Shown: positions 22,900-34,012 of the stretch, piece after piece
How the letters are laid out: the number at the start of each line of letters is the position of its first letter
How positions within the stretch are numbered: the stretch's first letter is position 1
Assembly (NCBI GenBank): GCA_946122785.1
Contig: CAMGYJ010000005.1
Coordinates: forward strand, 61,950,200 to 62,014,199
Length of the DNA: 64,000 bases
Origin: Linum tenue
Taxonomy: Eukaryota; Streptophyta; Magnoliopsida; Malpighiales; Linaceae
Direction of reading: 5' to 3'
Translations under genes and position numbers: made by a program
The notes under the pieces: model-generated
The model's database searches: none
What the model saw: only the letters and a program-made list of their open reading frames with translations
Told to the model about the DNA's origin: nothing

Positions 22900-25800
22900 T
22901 GTCGCAACCGCCCCTTGAGATCGGGGGACCCGTCGCGATTTGCTCAGAGTCGCCATCGACCGTGCTTTGGGGTGGGTCGAACACCATTTTCCGGTTTTAA
23001 TTTTTTTGTTAAACCAGAATTCTGGTCTGCGGATTTTATATTGTTCTAGGTTCGGGAGTACGGTTACATGTGGGGAAGTGTATTCACACCCCACAACGCC
23101 CCATAACGGGTACTACGTAAATCGATAAGTTTTTTAGAGGTTGGGTGTAATATTAATTGGGATTTGTTTGTGTATTTAGTTGTAATATTTGATTATTTTA
23201 AATTAGTAAGAATATAAATTGTTAGAGTCCAATTGGACGATGTTATTGGTATAAACTTGAATTTAAAGTTACCGGTTTACACGTCTATTGACGTAAAAAG
23301 GTTTTTTAGATTGGTTGGACTCGAACCTATCGGTTGCCTACGTACCCGGGTTAACCGGGATCAAAGTCCACGTAGTTCGAACATTTTGAGAGATTTTATG
23401 AAATGATCTCAACACGTTATATTGATCGTGGTTTAGATGATAAATTGAGTTGTTAGGAAGTGTATTTATGATTTATAGTGATTGAATGATAGGTTATCTT
23501 TGTAAGAATTTCATCGAGAATGACCATCACGGTCTATCGACCATGATTTCATATTAAGGAAATTTACTTGGTAAGTAGATACATGTATGAACAATAGAAG
23601 CCCAAACGAGGATATTAATCAATATTGTTAGTATTTTGAAATATTTAGGGATAATCTTATCTTGGTAAAAAAGATCTTACCACGATTAGTCAATATGGAT
23701 TTTTGCGTATTAAACTTATTTAGGGGGAATCGTATTTTAATTTTATACTAAATTGAAAACGAAAGAACTTAGACAACGAGAAATAAGTTGCAGTCCGATT
23801 GGTTAGGTGGGTAGACTTGGTTTTCGCTGACCAGATATAAACTGGTTCGATTCGGCTCTCTCTATCGTCCTCTTTTTTCTTTTCCTCTAAAAAACGGAAA
23901 AAAGAAACCCTAGGAGAGAACCGGACACTAAATCAAAATCCCTTCTGGTTTTCGTCGATCCGCCATCCTCTCCTTTCAATTTTTCTAACTTTCTCGATTC
24001 TTCTATCATTCAAACTTTCTCTATCATCTCTTTAGTATTCGGGAAATGACGAGAGGTAAAGGAAAGAAAGAGAGATGGCGACGGAACGGCGAAGACCGAC
24101 ACAATCCCCGCTGGCCATCATTGACGACGATGGCGATTGAATTTCAGGTAAAATTTCTTGCCTTGCATGTCGATTTTCTTAGGATTTTCCTCGATTTGGT
24201 TGGATTTCGACTTTGAGCGAGTGTCTGATGCATGTTTCTCTTCTGATTTCTGGGTTTTTTTTGTGGGTTTCTATTTTGGGTTCGATCAAGGGGAAAGAAG
24301 AAAAAGATCTCGACGGCGATGAGCTCGGCGGTAGTGGTATCGGGAAGAAAAGCTGAGGGAGAAGAAGAGTCATCGTCGGCGAACCCCGATGACACCGCCG
24401 ACGTTTGACACGGGGAGTGAGTTAAATTTAGTTTCGACTTTGATTCTGGATTTTCGATGTTGTCTGGGTTTTGATTAGTTTTATTGTTTTCGTTTTTGCT
24501 GGTTTTGGGACGAAGAAAGGGGAAAATGGAGGCGCCGGCGACTCTGAACTGTACCGACGGCGAAGGAGGATGGAAACAACAGGTAGATTTGTTTGGTTTA
24601 GGATTTGGTTGGTGGATTTGAATGCTGTAAATCCTTTCCTGGGGTTGAGCCTAAAAATTTGGGCGTTTGACTGTGACTTGTAATTTTGAGTTCTATGGAT
24701 GGTTTCGGTTTCAGAAAGGGTAGGGGTTTAGGTTAGAGGGGAAGTCCTTCAAGTATTTCGAGTCTTAAATGGGTCGTGTATGTTAGTTTTTTTACTTACC
24801 ATGTTTTGGATGTTAGTTTAATGTAACTAGAGATGAAAATGCTAAACAAACTTAAACAATCAAAGCTAGAAAGGAAAGTAAATCTGAATTTTTTTTCATC
24901 ACAATATACTAAACATGACAAATCATAAATAAGTGATGAAATTAATCATAGATTTATCTTTTCATTGATTGAGGTTATTATCACCATCTTATGATTTGCT
25001 TGGAGTATTGGTTTGAATTCCTCTTTTAAACGCAAATCAGTCAGCTTGAAGTTGCTTGGAAAGGATCAATTTTTGCTTAAAAAGGTTTCCTTGGGTGTAT
25101 GAATGGTTGTGAGATGACGGTGGAAGAAGTAGATGTACCCACCTTTTTTACTTGATGTCCGATGAAGGGGCTGTTCTGTTGCTTTCCTTTCCCTTTTGGC
25201 CTGCTAGACTTTCCGTTTGCAGTTTTCTTTTGTTGTTTGTGTTTGTTCTTTTTCTATGTTATGTTGGTGTATCTAAGAGGAAGAAGAGCAAAGTAAGGAG
25301 ATTTTTTTCAGAGCTTGTGTTGTTGTTTAGGTAGACGAAGAGAAGAACAAGAAGAAGAAGTGTTGTTTGTCTATGTTTGTAGGAAGGGCTGAAAGAGGAA
25401 GAACCAACAGAGAAGAGAAGAAGAAGTGTTGTTTGTGTAGAAGAAAAAGGATGAGAAGAAAAAAATAGTTTTTGGCAAGAAGTTTGGAAGAGAAGAAGAG
25501 AAGCCGTCCAGGAGGAGAAGGCAGGAAAGAAGTCCCTGGCCAAAAGGGAAAGGAAGCAGTCTCCTCTCTTAGGTAAGAACCAAAAGGCTCTTTTTATAGC
25601 GAATTGCTGCTTGGACAGCAAGTATTTCAACAGTGTATTTGTGTTTTTTTCTTTTGGGGGTTGAACCGGTCTGGTTGTGTCAGAGCTGACCGGGTTGACT
25701 GGTTTTGACTCATGTTGACTGACTTGACCAAGTTGACCTTTGACTTTAGTTGACTTTGGACTTGGGCTTTGACTTGAGCTCTTTAGCTTATTATTGATTG

Positions 25801-26279
25801 TAAGAACTATTTTAATTAGTTGTGATATAACATTTATTTAGTAATTGTACTTGTACTTGTAATTTTTAGTTTGTATTTCTAATCGTAATGTAATTATTAT
25901 CATTAATTGGTAATCATAATGTAATTGTTAATAAAAAGGTCTGTTATTGATTTCTTTTACACCAAATCCCAAAGCCCAAATCTCGCAAAGTCCAATTCAA
26001 CTAGTCAATTCACGCAATGAATAAATTGAGTGAATGGTTAATTCGTATAATCAAACAAAACAAGTCAACTCAATTGAGTTGAAACAAGTCGACTCTCCCT
26101 ATCAAATTGTAGCGATCGAGACTTGCTATTGCTTAATCTCCATTGAGTTGAGACAAATATAACCAATCACAATCACAATAAATATGTTTTATCTAGGAGT
26201 TCATTTAAGATTTGCTATTGTAAATTTTAACAAAAATTTAGTTAAATATTTTTGACCCGGACAAAAATTGGTGTCTACA
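22900..26279. mobile_element. Long LTR-like repeat (possible Tat/Ogre-type LTR)
   Basis: The stretch begins TGTCGCAACCGCCCC and ends GGTGTCTACA, so it has TG...CA ends. It contains GGTTCGGGAGTACGG...GGGGAAGTGTATTCACACCCC and a series of TTGACT/TTGACC repeats (25680-25790), phrases I associate with long LTRs of plant Ty3/Gypsy elements. Flanking 5-mers (ACGAT and GTTGC) do not match, so a solo LTR is not supported. No PBS was recognised after 26279. The interior is non-coding, with GAAGAAGA-rich low-complexity DNA at 25330-25500. Confidence 0.45.
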
Positions 26280-26459
26280 GTTGCCCCCCTTTGTATATCT
26301 CTTGGTATTTGAGAGGTATACAAATTTATCATAACACACTATTTTTGGCCGGTTAATTATCGATATAATTTGCAAGGTTGGGGCGCTAGCCCACTCTCTT
26401 TTGGTAAGTTAAGGTGAGGTAAGGTAAATTTATGTGGTTGTATGACTTGTTTATTTTAT

Positions 26460-27150
26460 TTTTCATGGCGGTATGGCCTGTGTTAGTTCTTTTGGGTTTT
26501 TGGTGGTAGCGCCTGCGTTAGTGTTTTTAGGTGTCTTGACGATAGCCCCTGCATTAGTGTATTTAGGTTATTTGGACGTAGGCCTGAGTTAGTAATTAAG
26601 AATTTTGGTGGTAAGGCCTGAATTGGTATTTAGGTATCTTGGTGGTAGGGCCTGAGTTGGTATTTGGTATTTTGGCGGTAGGGGCTGAGTTGGTATTTAG
26701 GTATCGTGGCGGTATAGCCTTACTAGAGTTTTCTGGTTTCATGGCGGTATAGCCCGTTTTAGGAGTGTTTTTCATGGCAGTATAACCTGATTTGGGTTTT
26801 TGGTCCAATGGCGGTATAGCTTGACTTGTTTTTAGTCTTGTGGCGATATAGCCTGGTTTTGTTTTATAATGATCCGGTAGCGGTATAGCCTGATTTAGAT
26901 TCTTTTTGTATGGCGGTATAGCCTACTTTGATTTTTGTTTGGCGGTATAGCCTGCGTTATTTTTTGTATGGCGGTATAGCCTGCTTTGGGTTCTGCATGG
27001 CGGTATAGCCTTTACTATTTTTATCTTGTTCCCGTAGCGGTATAGCCTGGTTTGAGGTTATCTTGTTCCGTGGCGATATAGCTAGATTTGAGATTTTGTG
27101 GTGATAGAGCCTGATTTTGGATTTTTATTCGTGGCGGTATAGCCTGTTTG
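26460..27150 (+). repeat. Array of ~21 degenerate TGGCGGTATAGCCTG repeats
   Basis: A 15-base core TGGCGGTATAGCCTG recurs every 28-38 bases, about 21 times, with variable T/G-rich spacers. The last copies (26700-27140) are the best conserved; the first (26466-26690) have drifted to GGTGGTAGGGCCTGAGTTGG. The core has self-complementary ends (GGC...GCC). No translation is open through the array. Confidence 0.85.
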
Positions 27151-29192
27151 ATCACGTGTATCATGGCGGTAAAATTCACGAGGATATGTGAAGTTTAACT
27201 TGATCACGAGTGGTATAGATTTTTTGTGATTGACATTAGTGGTTGAAACAAGCAATTGGTGGTCTTAGGTAGATCTAAGGCATGTGACAAACTTGATATT
27301 GGTAAAGATTTGAATTTTGACTTCCCCATATGTGCAAATGCAAGGTATTTTCTGATATGATATGATGCAATATTGTGATGAATATGTTGGAAGGGTACAT
27401 CTACTTTAAATGAATTTTGAGAATGAATGATATTTAATTTGGCTATGAATTTTTTATAGATGATGCCATATGATTAGTTTGAAGTGCATCGAGAATGATG
27501 CCATTCGATGCGTGTGAAGTGCTTTCGAAAAAGGTTGTATGATGGGTTATAGGATGATGTCTCGATGGTATGCAAAAGAAAGAGTATAATCCCTCATCAT
27601 GGTCTTGATGTTTTTTTTTCATGGATTCTCTTAAATCGATCATCCACAAGGAAAATATGCCATTCCCTTTTAGTAAAATTGATCCTTGGTTGTGCTCGCG
27701 ATGGGGTAGCATACTGCCGACATGGGTACTTTATTTCGTTGGTGTGTGTCACTATCTCAAGGTACTAGGCTTGCCATCTAGTTTATCCTCTTTTATATAC
27801 TCAGTGAGCACAAGGTATGTCGCTTATGGGGATTGATGGAAGGTTGGTCTTCTGTTTTCTCCACCTTGGACATTGATTCTTGGGTGGCTGATGTATTAGC
27901 CATATGATCTTTTCATGGGATGTGCCTGGTAGGTGTTTCTATGGGAGGATTTTGTAGCATGCTGGTCACAGGATAATGTGATCATTTAGTTTGCTTGATC
28001 TTCTTGCTATGTGAGCATGTCGTGCTTGGATAAGAGAAATTTGTTATCTCTGGGTATTGTCTTGCTGATGTTGGTTTTCTAGACATGCTTGATTGACCTC
28101 ATCGGGAGGTACGAGGTACAAAAATACTTTGTTGACGGATAGTTTGATTGATTGGTAGGGTATCTTGAACAAAAATGATTCAAGATCTATGAGATTTCCC
28201 ATTTACTCATGATTTGGTGGGTTTGGAGAACCACTTTCTTCTTTCTTTCCGAGTGGCACTAACTTGCCCCCGAGAATGTGTTATTCTCCTTCCATTCTTC
28301 GGAACAAAGTGTGAATTTTACCAATCTTGACTTAAGATGAATGCAAACAATGTTTGAAAAAAGATCATTTAAGAGGATATAATGGGAACTTGACTTTTGA
28401 AATCAAAGCCTTGTTGGGGGAATTGTGTGCAATATGAGAAAAATGATTTCTTGTGTGGTTATTGTCACCTTGTTTAAAAATTCTTTCTTTTAAGTCAAGC
28501 CATGAGAATATTCATAAGCTCTCACTCTCATTCTCACTTTCAAATCACTCTCACTCAATCCTATGGGTGCTTTGAGTATACGATACTTCAGCTGCTATCA
28601 AGATTCTCGTCACCATGTTGATGGGGGAAATGTGTACAAGGTATAGGTTGATCGGTTAGAGTTTGCGTGATCTTCTATGCCCCCAGAATTAAAGTTTTTC
28701 GAACTTTCCTGAAGAGAGGTTATTGACTGATATGAATCCAATTGTGAAAGTCCTTGTATTTTGGGGATCTGAATTTCCCCACACGAATGCTTGATAAATG
28801 AGACTCTCGTCCTTAGTCGTGTAAGTCTATCATTTAGGGATTCTAGCTTGCCCCCAAAGTATGAGTCTGGTTGATGAATAGAGGAGATCCTTGTTGAGGA
28901 TGTCTCGTTTTCTTTGAAAATGTTGATATATGTTTGGCTCAGGTTGTCCCCTTTTCTTGAAACTTGATTCAGAGAGGTGGGGTTGAGTAGTCAGTAACTG
29001 AGAACATTTGAGTGGAAATTCGATTATGGAAATCTTCTCACTTGTCGAGATCCTTGTTTGACCTCGAAAGGATGGATAAGGAGATCTTGGTATGATACAA
29101 GCTTCGACTTCACATTGGTAATCCAAATAATGAATGTTGAAGACACTTGTGTGGTGCAAGCATGGATGTTGAAGTCTTGTTATCATGGTGGT
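27151..29192. other. Unassigned repetitive-looking DNA
   Basis: I see no gene. Short phrases such as CTTGCCCCC (28270, 28848) and GATATGATATGATGC recur, and several frames of 60-120 codons are open, but none resembles a protein I know. It may be the interior of the element whose LTR-like end is at 26279. Confidence 0.3.
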
Positions 29193-29381
29193 TGATAACG
29201 ATGTAATTGCATGATTTTATACCCCTATTTCTTATCCATTTGCGGAGCATGGTTGTGTGTTTTGGCCTATTTTACGCCGGGTTGTGCTACTTTGTCCTAT
29301 TTCAGGTCCCAGGCGTCAAAGGGAAGGCCAAGCACGAGTTTCGGATCGTTTGGAAGTCGTTTGGACCAGCCAGGGCCAAAA

Positions 29382-29616
29382 CACGGGCAGGAGGCCCTCA
29401 GAACACGGCCGTGTTCCTGACCGTGCTTTTATGGCCGAGACTTCCCAAGGGTGGCTTGAACCACCTAAAAAACACGGGCAGGCTTGAGGAAGAACACGGC
29501 CGTGTTTTGCACTGAACACGCCCGTGCTTTCATGATGCCCATGGCCGTGCTTTTAAGCCAGATTCAAAACACGGGCGGGCTGAGGCAAAGCACGGCCGTG
29601 CCCTCGACCGTGCTTT
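29382..29616 (+). promoter_or_regulatory. Family A inverted-repeat cluster in LTR copy 1
   Basis: Perfect palindromes GAACACGGCCGTGTTC (29401-29416), AACACGGCCGTGTT (29493-29506) and GCACGGCCGTGC (29590-29601) sit among single half-sites AAACACGGGC and GCCCGTG or CCGTGCTTT. Half-sites on either side can pair to enclose the inner palindrome. Whether they act as DNA sites or RNA hairpins is unknown. Confidence 0.85.
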
Positions 29617-29858
29617 GGCCAATGATGCCTTTTAGGCAGATTTCAGCCAAATTGAGAGGGGGTTTGGAGTTTTAGAGAGACAGAGCGATTCCTAGAGAGA
29701 GAAAGCGACGAACAAGAGTCTCCAAGCGCCCTAGATCGATCTTCAACACCATTGGATCTTGGTTTGAGCTTGGAGAAGTGCCGATTCAACGTCCAGGAAC
29801 AGAAATCCATCTTCACAGTATGATTTCCGCGTCTGATTCTGCTTTTGCTTCTTTCTCC

Positions 29859-29867
29859 ATGGAGTAG
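29859..29867 (+). promoter_or_regulatory. Conserved two-codon uORF (ATG GAG TAG), LTR A1
   Basis: ATGGAGTAG in a CT-rich context. The same start-Glu-stop occurs at the matching place in the other LTRs covering it: 34004 (ending TAA), 38756, 52863, and minus strand 54834 and 63552. Confidence 0.6.
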
Positions 29868-30555
29868 TCTCCCATTCATCTGGGTGTGGGAAACCCTAGT
29901 TCTGTATGTTGAGATTGATTGTATGAACCCAAGTACTATTTCTATGAATTGATTATATTCGATTGAGGTTTGAATGATTGAATGACTTGAATCCTGATCA
30001 AATTCCTGTTGTTTCTGCTTTAACCTAGAATGAGAATATCTGACTAGGTTGATAGAGCATCCTTGATTGAAGGTAGGGAGTTGGTGACTTTAGTCGAGGA
30101 ACCAACTCACTATTCTGTACCGGTTTTACTCCGGTAGTGGAGGTTTTGTTCTTAGGGCCTCAATCTGTTTACTCCGGTGGAGGTTAGTCGCCCGCTAGAG
30201 ACTCAGATTGAGAGGGTCTGAAGACCTTTAGTCGAGACTTCAGACTGTTTGAGAACCTTCCGCAGTATAACTATCATAGAAGTTGAACTTGGTAATTACA
30301 ATCCGGCTTAACTGCAGACTAGGGGGAACCATATCCGGGTGACCTCTCTAACCTGAAAACAACCGTTTAGTTGCTTTGTTTGCTTGTTAGTTTAGATCTT
30401 CACTAAAGTTTCATTGCTAGATAATACGAATTCACTGAGTAGTCATCACATCTAGGACCCGGGTTGACATTAAAACCCAAACCCGCTATACTACGCTTTA
30501 GGAAGTGGTTGCACTTGGCCATTTTCTAGAGTGACAGTAGAGTGAGTCAAGTTTT

Positions 30556-30572
30556 TGGCGCCGTTGCCGGGA
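30556..30572 (+). other. Primer-binding site, tRNA-Asp type (element A1)
   Basis: TGGCGCCGTTGCCGGGA, 6 bases after the LTR, is the PBS typical of Athila-type elements, complementary to the 3' end of tRNA-Asp. One G is missing relative to the copy at 34713. Confidence 0.85.
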
Positions 30573-30683
30573 CTTTCTAGATTATTAGGAAAGGCAGAAG
30601 TTTGTTATTTAGCGTTTTTCTTTTCTTTTCCACCCTTGCTTTTCACTTGGGTGTTTTCATTTTTGTTGGTGCAGATCTGAATC

Positions 30684-31154
30684 ATGGATCCTCATGGCTT
30701 CTCCAACCATTGGGGTATCACCACCATCCGAGTGGTATTACCCCGAGACCCCTGGAGCAATCAAGGAGGAGAAGACTATGGATTCGGGTTCCAGTACCAA
30801 CCCCCTTACTACGGAGAACAACCAGACCCCTGGGCATATCAAGAACAACCTCATTACCAAGAAGACTTTCTCCCACAACCAGAAGGGCCATCGGAGCTAG
30901 AGTTACCCATGGCGGCCTTCACGGGCCATTCTGCAGAGCCATGCTACACTCCACAGCCAGATCCAAACTATGAATTGAGGCTTCTCATGGAGCAGTTTGC
31001 TCGAGACAGTGAGAGATCATGTGTCAGGATGGATCTTTGTACCCAGGCTTATCGTGAAACAGAGGAGATCCTCCGAGCCTTAAGAAGAGCGTCGATGATC
31101 TTGAGCGAGCTTGTGCACAACCTGCTCCAGATCACCCTTCTGCTACCATACTAG
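30684..31154 (+). pseudogene. Gag-like ORF of RT-less family A element
   Basis: A 156-codon frame (MDPHGFSNHWGITT...) is rich in Pro, Gln and Glu, then has NYELRLLMEQFARDSERSC and YRETEEILRALRR, likely a helical or coiled segment. It starts about 110 bases after the PBS, where gag should be, and the helical part recalls the C-terminal third of the gag at 61250-61470 (minus). There is no capsid-like region and no zinc knuckle. A frameshift near 31090 breaks it (continuing as VDDLERACAQPAPDHPS in another frame). The element lacks protease, RT and integrase core, so if mobile it would depend on others. Confidence 0.45.
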
Positions 31155-31799
31155 AAGAGGGAGGAAGAAGAAGGCTACAAGGACATTGTGGAGCACACAG
31201 AAGTTGTCACGAACCGTGATGATCATGATCATGAATGTCCTGTCGTAGCCGACCACCCCTTCCCACATCCCACACCGAGCATTGAAGAGGCGGGCATGAG
31301 TGAGGAGATGCAAGAAGATCTCATGAAAGAAATTGCTTGGCAACTTGCTCTCCAATCCGTGCTAGAAGAAGAAGAGAGAAAGGGTGCAGAAAGAAGTTGT
31401 GGAGGATGACAAAAGTGAAGCGGAAGGAGTTCTTGATCATTTCCCAGGGGTGATACCACATGAAGAAGGAAGGGAGGTTGAAGAAGCAATTGGCGTCCAG
31501 GCCGAGGACGAAGTTGAGGTGGAAGAGGCATGCACCGGCCATGAGTTACATGTGATATCTCCACCAAACTTCGAGGAATGCTTAGCAAGGACCCATTTGC
31601 AGTGTCTCTTTGCCAGACCAAGGCCACATCGACATCGGTCCCTCTTGGTGGACGCGATGGTGGCCAATCGATTCTGTCATATCTAGTTTGGGGCAATGAG
31701 ACGAGAGAAGAAAGAAGAGGTCTCGAGGGTGGAGACTTCATCTGCATCAAGTGTATGAGCCTTCAACCTGCCACACCACATGCTCGTGACTTGAGACTA

Positions 31800-31880
31800 T
31801 ACCTCATCGACGAGAACCTCAACTTCAAGGAGGTTTGGGGTGGACCGAAACTTAGGAGCCATCGTCCGGCTCACGACGTG
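31800..31880 (+). pseudogene. Integrase C-terminal tail remnant (element A1)
   Basis: The frame reads DLRLYLIDENLNFKEVW and runs up to the conserved hairpin. It corresponds to [17 protein letters not shown] at the end of the full integrases at 43447 (minus) and 47960 (plus). The rest of pol is absent. Confidence 0.5.
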
Positions 31881-31884
31881 AAAG

Positions 31885-31910
31885 AAGCGCTTGTTGGGAG
31901 GCAACCCAAC
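31885..31910 (+). promoter_or_regulatory. AAGCGCTT plus post-pol hairpin, element A1
   Basis: AAGCGCTT (31885-31892) is followed by a 6-bp stem GTTGGG/CCCAAC with loop AGGCAA (31893-31910). Other copies have GTGGGG/CCCCAC with the same loop. Confidence 0.8.
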
Positions 31911-32114
31911 CAGTCGGTTTGCATTTTTTTTCCTATTTCTCTTCGGTTGAGTCAGTTTTGTTCTTTGATTTTAGAGTCAATAACTCAACCTTTGTGAGAT
32001 TTTGTGTAGTGTTTGTGTTTCGACTACTCTCTCTACCTGGAATGCACCGCCGGCCTCGTCTACCGTCATTCACCCTTGATCTGGTAACTTCGTTCTACCC
32101 TCCTTATCTTTCCT

Positions 32115-32150
32115 CCATTGAGGACAATGTCGTGCTTAAGTGTGGGGGGA
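32115..32150 (+). other. Internal polypurine-tract-like motif (PPT1), element A1
   Basis: CCATTGAGGACAATGTCG, a short hairpin (CATTG/CAATG), is followed by AAGTGTGGGGGGA. It lies ~1.1 kb upstream of the true PPT at 33211. Confidence 0.6.
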
Positions 32151-32189
32151 TTTTCGGTTATGTATGCGTGTGAATGTTTGGTTGTTTGT

Positions 32190-32240
32190 GTGCTTGGAGC
32201 CTAGTCCACTGTCCAAATTTCGATTGAGGGCTCCAAGTAC
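32190..32240 (+). promoter_or_regulatory. Covarying stem-loop H3, element A1
   Basis: The outer stem is GTGCTTGGAGCC (32190-32201) with GGCTCCAAGTAC (32229-32240), including one G-T wobble. The conserved single-stranded TAGTCCACTGTCC and a weak inner stem lie between. Confidence 0.75.
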
Positions 32241-32529
32241 GTGTTTCCTTGCAAATTGCATGCTCAGTATGCTTTGAATTGACAGTCTCTATAGTAATGT
32301 GCAACCTAGGGAGGTAGTGTAGCACTATGGAGGATGTTGAAGTATAAGATTTTTCCTATCTAGCTCTCTCTATGCCAGTTGATTTTGTGAATTAGTGGAG
32401 CTAAGACCGTTGAATTCATGTGGTAATGTTGACTCTGTTTGGATTGTGTTATGACTCGTGTATCGAACAGGGTGCTCATGTGAGAAATGAAAAGCAGTTA
32501 GTCCTCCATGTCGAAATCATTAAATCTTA

Positions 32530-33205
32530 ACATGGGGTAAGCCCAACGTGTGCGGCACCGTTCATTGCACAAATCGGGTTTTGGAGAGATTTTAGTGATC
32601 CTTAGTGGGGTACTCCTACAAGGTGAAGCTAAGCTGTCTCTAGTACAAGTAAAACTTCCACCCGTTGAACGGTTTGCCTACTCGATGATGTGTTTTAAGG
32701 GCACGGATAGAGCTTCCGACCCCCCTTAATTTCATTGACCCTCCACACAAGTTGAGGAAAAGGAGTTAAAAGAAGTACCTTGGCGAGCGCCAGGTGTACA
32801 GAAATTGCTCTTGCTCGACTAATAAGGGTCGACCGTGCGAAAGACTGCAGTTGGAACCCGCCAAGTGAATGAAAAAAAAGATAAAAAGAAATAAAATGAA
32901 AGTGAAAAAGGGGTTCCAACGGTGAAATGAAGTGAAAGAGAACCCCGGTACAACGAGTCTTTGGTTGTGAATTGTATGAGTCCCTTTTCCATGAACTGAC
33001 TGTCTTACTTCCACTGCTTCTCATGATCCTGGCTTGAGTCTAGTACTCGCATTGAGAGAGATAGGGAATGTCTTAGAAGACCAGTTGACCTCGTAATCTG
33101 CTATATGATATATGAAATCCTCTACCGACGATCGGGGTTGTATGTTGCTATAGAGGTCTGGAGAGATGCATTGGTTTGAGTTAGGTTTGCTTGGGGACAA
33201 GCAAA
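32530..33205 (+). other. 3' UTR of element A1, with conserved block
   Basis: Non-coding. 32535-32830 repeats the block seen at 13785-14090 and, inverted, at 150-400. The end carries TTGGGGACAAGCAAACGG just before the PPT, a phrase shared with the other families. Confidence 0.7.
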
Positions 33206-33210
33206 CGGTT

Positions 33211-33224
33211 AAGTGTGGGGGATT
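33211..33224 (+). other. Polypurine tract (PPT) before LTR B1
   Basis: AAGTGTGGGGGATT directly abuts TGATGACTCG, the start of the family B LTR. Confidence 0.85.
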
Positions 33225-33589
33225 TGATGACTCGATATTTGCACATGTTTTCCCCTTTGTTTCTTGATATTTTAAGCTTGCATTATGCTTCTTTGGCCTA
33301 TTTTACGCTAGGTTGTGTTCCTTTGTCACATTTCAGGTCCTAGCTCATAAAGTGAAGCGTAGGCGCAAGTTTCAAGTCAATCAGAGATCAACTGGCGACT
33401 CGTGGGAAGAAACTCGGGTATGACTTAAAGAAGAAGGGATTTCTACCTCAGTTTGTGACCATATAATCATGTAATCTTGTCATGAGAAGAAATAGGACGA
33501 GACTACGAGCGTCTGGGATCAAACGGCACCTGATTTGGAGTCCGAACGAGGGAGAAACGAAGAATCAAAGATAGGGGACCCGGAACTGC

Positions 33590-33722
33590 AAAATACCCGA
33601 CCATAATAACCTACCGGGTATTTTTGGCCATCTGATAGGGGATTTTTGGAAGCATCAGAAGGCCCCCCGGTCGTGAACCAAAAATACCCGACCGGTACTA
33701 AAAATACCCGACCGGGTATTTT
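33590..33722 (+). promoter_or_regulatory. Family B inverted-repeat cluster in LTR
   Basis: Half-sites AAAATACCCGACC and CCGGGTATTTTT alternate. The best palindrome, AAATACCCGACCGGGTATTT, is at 33702-33721 (the symmetry extends one base each way). Other half-sites are at 33590-33602, 33613-33626 and 33680-33692. Confidence 0.85.
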
Positions 33723-34003
33723 CCCTTTGGCCCAGAATAGTGACCCGGAGCATTTTGTTGGCCCAGAATAGTGACCGGGGATCGCGGACACAGGCTGTTA
33801 AAAGCCTGTTTTGTGCGTTTTTGCAAGGGAGAGCTGGGTTTTGGATCCCAAACACCCAAGGGACGAACCAAAGAGAGAGAGGGCGATTTGAGGGCATTCT
33901 AAGAGTGGAATTGGAGGATTTCTTCGCCTTGGAAGCTCGAGGAACAAGCCCGGACTTGAAGACTGATCATCTGAAGATTCTTACTGCAGTCTCTTTCTTC
34001 TCT

Positions 34004-34012
34004 ATGGAGTAA
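34004..34012 (+). promoter_or_regulatory. Conserved two-codon uORF (ATG GAG TAA), LTR B1
   Basis: Same place and context as in the other LTRs, but with TAA instead of TAG. Confidence 0.6.

Larger units (their letters stand above)
29193..30549 (+). mobile_element. LTR, family A, copy 1 (5' LTR)
   Basis: Starts TGATAACGATG and ends GTGAGTCA, followed by a PBS. It aligns by eye with 52197-53556 over its whole length with only scattered differences. It contains the family A inverted-repeat cluster (29382-29616), a conserved mini-uORF (29859-29867), a U5 with repeated CTTTAGTCGAG phrases, and CTAGGGGGAACCATATCCGGG near the end. The 5 bases before it are GTGGT, which do not match the 5 bases after the family A LTR at 53556. 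Confidence 0.9.

Noticed and set aside
23900..24700. Possible host exons (GC-rich frames after GAAACCCTAGG)
   Set aside because: No start, splice pattern or family match; better explained as part of the long LTR-like repeat.
29207..29515. Open frames through the LTR inverted repeats (also 52211-52660), with repeated HGR/RPC phrases
   Set aside because: They are translations of the non-coding inverted-repeat modules; frames are not kept between copies.
29382..29616. CRISPR-like array of repeats
   Set aside because: Repeats are palindromic half-sites with irregular spacing inside a plant LTR; no cas genes and a eukaryotic context.
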